Below are positions 1 to 5,104 of a stretch of DNA of 5,104 nucleotides, piece by piece. The number at the start of each line of letters is the position of its first letter. Within the stretch, counting starts at the first letter, position 1. The notes below the pieces were generated by a model, which saw nothing but the letters and a program-made list of their open reading frames with translations, did no database searches and had not been told where the DNA came from. The position numbers and the translations under genes are program-made. Source of the stretch: Actinomycetota bacterium (lineage in GTDB: Bacteria; Actinomycetota; Actinomycetes; S36-B12); assembly GCA_009702725.1 (NCBI GenBank), contig WLHM01000121.1:1-5104 (forward strand), given 5' to 3'.

Positions 1-1167
1 GAAGTTGACACCGAAGGATTCTTCAACCGGTCGCCCGCCGTACCCTGAACGCATGCCCAAAGGTCCGCCGGTGGGCATGAGGTTCCACTTTGCACCTCTG
101 ACGAACCCGCGTGATTTATCGGTCTCGTAAAACTCCATAGATTGGAGTGACTGGCCCGCAGGACCTAACCAGCTCTCAAGCTCCTCGTCATATGTTCCGA
201 CGACAGCCGCATACGGGTGCATCATCAATCGCCGGCCAACTAGATCGGTTGAGTTTGCTAACCCGTTCGGGTATTTCTCTGATTTTGAGTTAAGTAGGAG
301 TCGAGGTGTACCAACACCATTAGCCGCCATGATGACAATGCCGGCTTTCTGGTGGTGCTCTTTACCTTCACGATCGATGTAGGTAGCTCCGTTGGCTAAG
401 CCGTTCTCATCAACGGTGATTTCGCGAACCCGTGCACCTGTCACCAACTGCGCCCCAGCTTCTAGCGCTTGTGGCCAATGGGTTAGGTCAGTGCTTGCCT
501 TGGCACCGGCCGGGCAACCTGTCAGGCAGGCGCCGTAGCGAAGGCATGCGGGGCGATGGCCATATTCACGGGAGGCGATTGAATTGGGGCCTGGCCACCA
601 GTGCCAGCCCAACTTATTCATGCCTTTCGCGGCAATCTCACCGTACTTACCAATTGGTAGTGGCGGTAGTGGGAAACCTGCACCGTCCGGGTACGCCGTG
701 TCATCGCCAAGGCCTGAGGTGCCCATGTCGCGGTCCAACTCTTCATAGAAGGGAAGGAGGTCTTCGTAGGTAAAAGGCCAGTCATCGGCTACATCGTCCA
801 TCGTCTTTACCTGAAAGTCGGATGGCAGAAACCGGCACCAGTGCGCGGCATAGAGAACGGTGCTGCCGCCCACGGCGTTATACATTAATGGGTTTACATC
901 TGATTCGTCTGTGTTAACAGGATAATCCGACGGGCCTCCGCGAACGTTTGGGTTGGGGTGCCACTTCTTCTGCTTAACTAATTCCCATTCGGCCTTGTCT
1001 CCCGCAAAATCACTCGCCGGGGTCCAGTCGCCTTGCTCCAAGCAAACTACTTGAAAGCCATTTACCGAGAGCTCTTTGGCGGCAACTGAACCGGATGCTC
1101 CCGCCCCGATTATGAGAACTTCCGCGATTTCCGGGAGCGGACGCTTGATCAGATGTGTGTTACTCAC
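1..1167 (-). CDS. GMC-family FAD-dependent oxidoreductase, gluconate/glucose dehydrogenase large-subunit type (C-terminus cut off by window edge)
   Basis: This is the N-terminal 389 codons of a flavoprotein that probably oxidises a sugar, polyol or sugar acid and passes electrons to a carrier. Seen directly: a Rossmann FAD-binding motif GAGASG at residues 21-26, with the strand-end acid in LEQG (43-46); the GMC core motif NAVGGSTVLYAAHW (97-110); and GVGTPRLLLNS (284-294), resembling GMC signature 2. Cysteines C208, C214 and C218 precede PAGAKAS. This C-x5-C-x3-C spacing is that of the 3Fe-4S site reported in bacterial FAD glucose dehydrogenase alpha subunits. The GTG start at 1167 is preferred because AAAGGA lies 6 nt upstream; an in-frame GTG at 1191 has no such site. 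There is no signal peptide, so the protein is cytoplasmic or exported with a Tat-bearing partner. Family members run to roughly 550-580 residues, so the C-terminal third, with the catalytic His, lies outside. The exact substrate is unknown. Confidence 0.9.
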   Translation of the reverse strand, partial: MSNTHLIKRPLPEIAEVLIIGAGASGSVAAKELSVNGFQVVCLEQGDWTPASDFAGDKAEWELVKQKKWHPNPNVRGGPSDYPVNTDESDVNPLMYNAVGGSTVLYAAHWCRFLPSDFQVKTMDDVADDWPFTYEDLLPFYEELDRDMGTSGLGDDTAYPDGAGFPLPPLPIGKYGEIAAKGMNKLGWHWWPGPNSIASREYGHRPACLRYGACLTGCPAGAKASTDLTHWPQALEAGAQLVTGARVREITVDENGLANGATYIDREGKEHHQKAGIVIMAANGVGTPRLLLNSKSEKYPNGLANSTDLVGRRLMMHPYAAVVGTYDEELESWLGPAGQSLQSMEFYETDKSRGFVRGAKWNLMPTGGPLGMRSGYGGRPVEESFGVNF

Positions 1168-1173
1168 GATGAT

Positions 1174-1179
1174 TCCTTT
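1174..1179 (-). promoter_or_regulatory. Ribosome binding site of the GMC oxidoreductase gene
   Basis: On the minus strand AAAGGA sits 6 nt before the GTG at 1165-1167. It decides the start in favour of this GTG over the in-frame GTG eight codons upstream (1189-1191), which lacks a purine-rich leader. Confidence 0.65.
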
Positions 1180-1239
1180 CTGTGTTTGCACTTGGATATT
1201 CGCATATAAAATTTCTCGAACTGGTACTCATTAGGCAAT

Positions 1240-2190
1240 TCAATACCCTCGCCCCCTCTCAACAATGCAATTCAACCTTTTCCCGGTGCGAAATAGTTCA
1301 CAATTTGCTGATACATGTTTAGCGAAACTAGACCGTTTCCGTGCGGGTGGATTAGCCACGTGCGGGGTGACTAAAACTCGAGGGTGCCCAAAGAGCGGGT
1401 GCCCGTCTGGTAGCGGCTCAGGATCCGTAACGTCAAGCCCTACGCTAGAAAGTAACCCTTGCTCCAAGGCCACTAGTAGGTCAGCAGTAACGATGAGATT
1501 CCCACGGGCAACATTAACCAACATTGCTGAAGGCCGCATTAGTTGTAAGGTCCGCAGGTTGATCATGCCAATAGTTTCATCGGTAGATGGAGCTGCAAGT
1601 ACCAGAATGTCTACCTCCGGCAAGATGTTGTCCAGCTCACCAAAGATAAAAGTCTCATCCGCCTCGGGCACCTTGGTACCCGATCTATTCACCAATAAAA
1701 CACGGCAGCCGAGCGGCTTTAGCATTTTCACTAGCGCCAACCCAATCCCACCAGAGCCAACCACAGCCACTGTAAGGCCGAAAACCCCTACCACTTCAGC
1801 ATCATGGGGTGCCCAGCTCGTTGCCCGGGCAAAAGTGGCTAGCCGATGGGCACAGGCCAGTATTAAGGCGAGAGCATGTTCGGCAACTTGCTGCCCGTAC
1901 ACCCCGCCTGCACTTGTCATTACCAGGTCAAGATCTAAGAATCCCGCGTTTACCCAGCGCTCTACTCCTGCATCTGGAATTTGCAACCAGTCAACCCCCG
2001 GCGGGATCACGCCCACTAAAGGGGTGGGGTCGCGCCCGAACCAAATAACCCCTTGGGCCTCACCGATCGATTCCACCACGCTGCACCCGCTTTTCGAAAC
2101 TGCTGACACGAATTCAGGTAGTGATTCAGGACCGATGTAAATTCGTGATCCCTGGACAAGATTGGCACCCCCTGCGGTTAGGCCACCCAT
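1240..2190 (-). CDS. D-isomer-specific 2-hydroxyacid dehydrogenase, probably NADP(H)-preferring
   Basis: A cytosolic dehydrogenase that interconverts a 2-keto acid and its D-2-hydroxy acid; glyoxylate/hydroxypyruvate reductase-like activity is the closest general guess. The 316 residues are a normal family length. The nucleotide-binding motif VGSGGIG is at 144-150. The catalytic triad is complete: Arg229 in NVARG, Glu258 in DPEP and His277 in TPHVA. QVAEHALAL (101-109) is the usual inter-domain segment. After the second Rossmann strand, where NAD enzymes carry an acidic residue, this protein has N168-R169-S170, a pattern typical of NADP-using hydroxypyruvate/glyoxylate reductases; this is inference. 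The N-terminal substrate domain (1-95) is weakly conserved, so the substrate cannot be named. The ATG lies inside the end of the upstream MR/MLE gene (13-base overlap) with GGTGAG 5 nt before it, which implies translational coupling. A 72-base gap follows before the GMC gene. Confidence 0.9.
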   Translation of the reverse strand: MGGLTAGGANLVQGSRIYIGPESLPEFVSAVSKSGCSVVESIGEAQGVIWFGRDPTPLVGVIPPGVDWLQIPDAGVERWVNAGFLDLDLVMTSAGGVYGQQVAEHALALILACAHRLATFARATSWAPHDAEVVGVFGLTVAVVGSGGIGLALVKMLKPLGCRVLLVNRSGTKVPEADETFIFGELDNILPEVDILVLAAPSTDETIGMINLRTLQLMRPSAMLVNVARGNLIVTADLLVALEQGLLSSVGLDVTDPEPLPDGHPLFGHPRVLVTPHVANPPARKRSSFAKHVSANCELFRTGKRLNCIVERGRGY

Positions 2191-3335
2191 AAGTTCTCAC
2201 CGTCCAGTGCGTACTTCCTTAGAGCTTCCTGGTCCAATTCGATACCTAAACCTGGCTTATCTGACATTTGCGCCATGCCATTTTCAACACTTAGACGGTG
2301 TGATGGAACTATAACTTTTTCAAAGTTATAGATATCTTTTTCAAGGGCAAAATGCTCAATCGCGATGCAGCTCGACGAAGCCGCAGCTAGGTGCACATGC
2401 ATGTTGGCGTGCCAATGTGGAGCGATTGAAATACCAAATGTCTCAGCCGTGCGAACAGTTCTCAGGTACTCGGTAACGCCCCCAACAACACCGACATCGG
2501 GCTGCAAGACATCTGCTGCGTCAGCCTCGATGAGACGCTGAAATTCATAACGCGTTTGAGCAAGTTCACCAGTTGCAACCGGGGTATCAATGCGCTTCCT
2601 AATCAAAGCGTGGCCTTGAATATCTTCAGGAGAAAGTGGCTCCTCAAACCACCAGATTCCGACATCACCAGCGGCGCGCTCAAATGCGCTAATCGCTCGG
2701 CATGCTTCACCAACGCTCTTGTATGCGTTGTTTGCATCCAACGCTAGCCGGCCCCGACCTTCCATAGCCTTTACCGCTGCTTTTACGCGCTTGGAATCCT
2801 CCTGTATTGAGAGCCCGCCTACCTTTATCTTGTGGTCACTAAATCCTTGTTCGAGGTTCATCTTGATCTCGCGGGTAACAGCCGACTCCCAGTCACCTTC
2901 GAGTGGACGGTAGTACCCACCGGATGCATACGCCGGGATTGGTTTAACCGAGCCTCCTAGCATCTTCGCAAGTGGAAGCGCAGCCGCCTTTGCGGCCAAA
3001 TCCCAAAGTGCAATGTCAATTGCCGACATCGCGCGAATTGCTAGGCCTCGGCGACCGAGTAGTAAGGAATCTTGAAACATTGCTTCCCAGGCACTAACGG
3101 GGTCTACTTGATCAAGTTCTTCAAGTAGGGGCACTAAGCACTCCCGCACGTACGCCGCAAGGACTCTGCCACCGTTCGTTCCGGCATACACATAACCAAG
3201 GCCAATCTCCGGAGATTCGTCATTAGTAGCTCTGACTATCACGTAGTCACGGGCGCCAAGAATGCGAGTCGAAATGCGGGTCGGTTGATCTATCGGAATG
3301 CTAATTGCAATCGCTTCGATCTGAACCTTCGTCAC
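2178..3335 (-). CDS. Mandelate racemase/muconate lactonizing enzyme family protein, probable sugar-acid dehydratase (enolase superfamily)
   Basis: A Mg2+-dependent enzyme that abstracts the proton alpha to a carboxylate; most relatives in such operons dehydrate aldonic or aldaric acids to 2-keto-3-deoxy acids. With the GTG start the protein has 385 residues, normal for the family. The complete mandelate-racemase-subgroup set is visible: K169-I-K171; metal ligands D200 (DANNAY), E231 (FEEP) and E257 (TGE); the D280 (QPD) and H307 (APH) dyad; and E327, at the place of the substrate-binding Glu of mandelate racemase. The spacings among these residues match mandelate racemase closely. The capping domain is at about 1-130 and the barrel beyond. 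The longer reading from ATG 3425 is rejected: it would run 71 bases into the upstream gene and lacks family-like sequence. GTG 3335 has AGAGGTG 5 nt upstream and lies 19 nt after the upstream stop. Racemase or epimerase activity remains possible. Confidence 0.92.
   Translation of the reverse strand: MTKVQIEAIAISIPIDQPTRISTRILGARDYVIVRATNDESPEIGLGYVYAGTNGGRVLAAYVRECLVPLLEELDQVDPVSAWEAMFQDSLLLGRRGLAIRAMSAIDIALWDLAAKAAALPLAKMLGGSVKPIPAYASGGYYRPLEGDWESAVTREIKMNLEQGFSDHKIKVGGLSIQEDSKRVKAAVKAMEGRGRLALDANNAYKSVGEACRAISAFERAAGDVGIWWFEEPLSPEDIQGHALIRKRIDTPVATGELAQTRYEFQRLIEADAADVLQPDVGVVGGVTEYLRTVRTAETFGISIAPHWHANMHVHLAAASSSCIAIEHFALEKDIYNFEKVIVPSHRLSVENGMAQMSDKPGLGIELDQEALRKYALDGENLWVA
2196..2201 (-). 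promoter_or_regulatory. Ribosome binding site of the 2-hydroxyacid dehydrogenase gene, inside the upstream coding sequence
   Basis: GGTGAG on the minus strand lies 5 nt before the ATG at 2190 and within the last codons of the MR/MLE gene, whose TAA stop is at 2178-2180. The layout lets ribosomes ending the upstream gene restart on the downstream one. Confidence 0.55.
2309..2331 (-). repeat. Perfect 10-bp inverted repeat with 3-nt loop inside the MR/MLE gene
   Basis: CTATAACTTT (2309-2318) and AAAGTTATAG (2322-2331) are exact reverse complements separated by three bases. On the transcript this would fold into a ten-pair, AU-rich hairpin with a GAA loop, lying in the codons for residues 336-341 of the MR/MLE protein. 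It is not followed by a U-run on the coding strand, so it is not a standard terminator. It may be chance. Confidence 0.6.
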
Positions 3336-3340
3336 CGGAT

Positions 3341-3347
3341 CACCTCT
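3341..3347 (-). promoter_or_regulatory. Ribosome binding site deciding the GTG start of the MR/MLE gene
   Basis: AGAGGTG on the minus strand lies 5 nt before GTG 3333-3335, in the 19-nt gap after the TGA stop of the IlvD/Edd gene. The protein sequence begins to look like the family (TKVQIEAIAI) at exactly this start. Confidence 0.75.
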
Positions 3348-3354
3348 AATGGAT

Positions 3355-5037
3355 TCACAGAAAGTCCATATCCGCGCCGGTATCCGCCTGCAGCACATGG
3401 TCCTGATAGAGCCGTAGCCATCCACGAGCAGCGCTCGGCTTCCTAGTTATATTCAGGCGGCGAGCTTCCAGCTCCACGTCATCAACAAGTAGATCTATTC
3501 GGCGAGCAGCTACGTCTAGGCGGATTAGGTCGCCATCTCGAACCAATGCCAGCGGGCCGCCCACCGCGCTCTCCGGTGCACAGTGCAACACCACGGTGCC
3601 GTATGAAGTTCCGCTCATTCGGGCATCTGAAACGCGGACCATATCTGTTACACCTTGTTCCGCCAATTTTCGCGGGATAGCCATTGACCCTGATTCAGGC
3701 ATCCCGGCACCGACCGGGCCCGAGTTTCGCAGCACGAGAACGTGGTCTGCGGTAACAACTAAATCCGGATCATCAATTCTGGCCGCCACATCATCTGAAC
3801 TCTCAAACACAATCGCTGGGCCAGTGTGCTGCATCAGCGCCTGTGTTGCCGCCGACGTTTTAATGACAGCGCCATCGGGTGCGAGCGTTCCACTCAATAC
3901 TGCAAGTGCACCAACAGGGCCAAGTGGTTTGCCTAAAGTACGAATTGTGCTTTGCCAAGGCTGTGGCGGTGCCACATCCAATAATTCATTTCCAAGTGAT
4001 TTACCGCTTATTCCAATGTGCTCGAGGTCAAGGAGCGGTGCCAATTCCTTCATCAAGGTTGGCAGCCCACCTGCTTGGTCGAAATCCTCCATGTAGCCAG
4101 ATCCAGAGGGCTTTAAATCGAGAAGGAGCGGAGTCTGTGCTGCCACCAAATCAAAATCCCGCAAGGTAATGTCAACCTTGGCCCGCCGTGCTACCGCCAG
4201 TAGATGCACAATGGCATTTGTCGAACCACCTATTGCCGCCAACACCCGAATTGCATTTAAAAAGCCGGCCCGGTCCAAAATCTGACTCGGAGTTACGGGG
4301 TTGTGGGCAAGCTCAGCCGCCCTTCGCCCCGTCTCGGTTGCGTGGCGCAGCCTGGCTCCGGTTGGTGATGGAGGGGTCGCGCCACCAGGAAGCATCAGGC
4401 CCAAGGCCTCCGCCATGCAGGCCATCGTCGAAGCAGTGCCCATCACCATGCAGGTACCCGACGTGGTCGCCAGTGCGCCTTTAACAGCTGAAACTTCACT
4501 TTCGTCAATATCACCTGCGCGATATTTCGCCCACATTCTCCTGCAGTCAGTACATGCCCCGAGGCGTTCACCTTGCCAGCTATTGGTAATCATCGGCCCG
4601 GTAACTTCAAGAATTACCGGTACTTCGCTAACCGCAGCCGCCATCATTTGTGCGGGCACTGTTTTATCGCAGCCACCGATTAGAACAACCGCATCCATCG
4701 GCTGCGCCCGAATTAGTTCTTCAGTCTCCATGGCCAAAAGATTGCGAAAGAGCATCGAAGTTGGCGAAAGCAGCGTCTCACCCAAACTCATCGTAGGAAA
4801 AACCATGGGCAGCGCACCGCCTTGCAGCACACCGCGCTTAACATTTTCGATTATCTCGCCCATACCCCGGTGGCATGGGTTGTAGTCGGAGCGCAGATCC
4901 GTGATGCCGACCAATGGGCGACTTAGGTCTTCGCCGTCGTAACCAGCGGCCGCAAGGAACGCGCCGCGCAGAAACCTACTGAATCCTTGATCTCCATACG
5001 ACGTCACGCCCCTCATCGGGCCCGCCGTCGCATTCAT
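3355..5037 (-). CDS. IlvD/Edd-family dehydratase, sugar-acid (pentonate/hexonate) dehydratase type
   Basis: A cytosolic iron-sulfur dehydratase, complete at 560 residues. The family includes dihydroxy-acid dehydratase (IlvD), 6-phosphogluconate dehydratase (Edd) and sugar-acid dehydratases such as L-arabinonate dehydratase, which convert an aldonate to its 2-keto-3-deoxy acid. The three cluster cysteines are C55 (YNPCHRG), C123 (GGCDKT) and C196 (SGTCMVMG), with the conserved K125 two residues after the second, a carbamylated metal ligand in structures of relatives. C123 suggests a 2Fe-2S cluster as in the arabinonate dehydratase branch. S475 in ARMSGTSYGT is the candidate catalytic alkoxide, and the SGT-[AS]-[FY]-GT form favours sugar-acid dehydratases over IlvD. 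GACTDCRR (160-167) is also usual in this branch. The ATG has AAGGAG 6 nt upstream. The context, a second sugar-acid-type dehydratase and oxidoreductases, argues against a branched-chain amino acid role. The precise substrate is unknown. Confidence 0.93.
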   Translation of the reverse strand: MNATAGPMRGVTSYGDQGFSRFLRGAFLAAAGYDGEDLSRPLVGITDLRSDYNPCHRGMGEIIENVKRGVLQGGALPMVFPTMSLGETLLSPTSMLFRNLLAMETEELIRAQPMDAVVLIGGCDKTVPAQMMAAAVSEVPVILEVTGPMITNSWQGERLGACTDCRRMWAKYRAGDIDESEVSAVKGALATTSGTCMVMGTASTMACMAEALGLMLPGGATPPSPTGARLRHATETGRRAAELAHNPVTPSQILDRAGFLNAIRVLAAIGGSTNAIVHLLAVARRAKVDITLRDFDLVAAQTPLLLDLKPSGSGYMEDFDQAGGLPTLMKELAPLLDLEHIGISGKSLGNELLDVAPPQPWQSTIRTLGKPLGPVGALAVLSGTLAPDGAVIKTSAATQALMQHTGPAIVFESSDDVAARIDDPDLVVTADHVLVLRNSGPVGAGMPESGSMAIPRKLAEQGVTDMVRVSDARMSGTSYGTVVLHCAPESAVGGPLALVRDGDLIRLDVAARRIDLLVDDVELEARRLNITRKPSAARGWLRLYQDHVLQADTGADMDFL

Positions 5038-5043
5038 TCAGCT

Positions 5044-5049
5044 CTCCTT
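5044..5049 (-). promoter_or_regulatory. Strong ribosome binding site of the IlvD/Edd dehydratase gene
   Basis: AAGGAG, a consensus Shine-Dalgarno core, lies 6 nt before the ATG at 5035-5037 on the minus strand. A second in-frame-looking ATG at 5031-5033 is out of frame, so 5037 is the start. Confidence 0.8.
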
Positions 5050-5052
5050 GGT

Positions 5053-5104
5053 TCACGAAATAAGTGCGACTAGATAGTCCAAGCCGCCCTTAGAAAAGGT
5101 GCCA
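5053..5104 (-). CDS. Possible C-terminal tail of an upstream gene, product not recognised
   Basis: On the minus strand one frame is open from the right edge to a TGA at 5053-5055 and would encode the ending GTFSKGGLDYLVALIS. The stop lies 15 bases before the ATG of the IlvD/Edd gene, the short spacing seen elsewhere in this cassette; the other two frames contain stops in this stretch. Sixteen codons are too few to assign a family, and an open stretch this short can arise by chance. If it is not coding, these 67 bases up to the ATG would be a leader; I see no convincing -35/-10 pair in them. Confidence 0.35.
   Translation of the reverse strand, partial: GTFSKGGLDYLVALIS

Noticed and set aside
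432..773. Plus-strand open frame of 113 codons inside the GMC gene
   Set aside because: The minus strand carries the GMC motifs and the cysteine cluster across this region. The plus-strand translation is Arg/His/Gly-rich with no recognisable motif.
1265..2140. Plus-strand open frame of 291 codons lying antisense to the 2-hydroxyacid dehydrogenase
   Set aside because: It is almost entirely contained within a gene with a complete catalytic motif set. Its translation is Ser/Thr/Pro-rich with no recognisable domain, as expected of an antisense shadow.
3596..4096. Plus-strand open frame of 166 codons antisense to the 3' half of the IlvD/Edd gene
   Set aside because: Composition and position mark it as a shadow of the real minus-strand gene; it has no domain-like sequence.
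4301..4885. Plus-strand open frame of 194 codons antisense to the IlvD/Edd dehydratase
   Set aside because: Low-complexity Ser/Ala-rich translation, no family features, and the opposite strand has all iron-sulfur cysteine motifs in this very region.
3355..5037. Reading the Fe-S dehydratase as the biosynthetic dihydroxy-acid dehydratase IlvD or as 6-phosphogluconate dehydratase Edd
   Set aside because: The SGTSYGT active-site form, the GACTDCRR segment and the sugar-acid gene context favour the sugar-acid dehydratase branch. No branched-chain amino acid or Entner-Doudoroff genes are nearby.
5056..5104. Possible promoter (TTGGAC-like box) upstream of the IlvD/Edd gene
   Set aside because: No acceptable -10 box lies about 17 bases downstream, and the stretch is open as the end of a possible upstream gene.

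Overview
The window is a compact cassette of catabolic enzyme genes from a bacterium of medium GC content. Every supported gene lies on the minus strand and reads from right to left. Bacterial origin is clear from the tight gene packing, GTG as well as ATG starts, and good Shine-Dalgarno sequences ahead of each start. I cannot name the organism. Base composition and gene content would fit an environmental actinobacterium, a Chloroflexi lineage rich in enolase-superfamily genes, or a proteobacterium, and nothing here separates these.

In order of transcription: (i) a possible 16-codon C-terminal tail of an unidentified gene at the right edge; (ii) a complete IlvD/Edd-family dehydratase of the sugar-acid type (3355-5037); (iii) a mandelate racemase/muconate lactonizing enzyme-family protein with the full mandelate-racemase-subgroup catalytic set (2178-3335, start moved to an internal GTG); (iv) a D-isomer-specific 2-hydroxyacid dehydrogenase that overlaps the previous gene by 13 bases (1240-2190); (v) after a 72-base gap, the first 389 codons of an FAD-dependent GMC oxidoreductase of the gluconate/glucose dehydrogenase large-subunit type, cut by the left edge (1-1167). 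No RNA genes, insertion sequences, CRISPR arrays, convincing promoters or terminators are visible.

Taken together, the set reads as a non-phosphorylative sugar or sugar-acid degradation operon. The GMC enzyme would oxidise a sugar or polyol. One or both dehydratases (from two unrelated superfamilies) would turn aldonates into 2-keto-3-deoxy acids. The 2-hydroxyacid dehydrogenase would reduce or oxidise a small 2-keto/2-hydroxy acid product. The substrate is not readable from sequence. The less routine points are the pairing of two non-homologous dehydratase families, a three-cysteine motif in the GMC protein that matches the 3Fe-4S site of electron-transferring FAD glucose dehydrogenases, and a perfect 10-bp intragenic hairpin. 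I see no evidence of a wholly new system.
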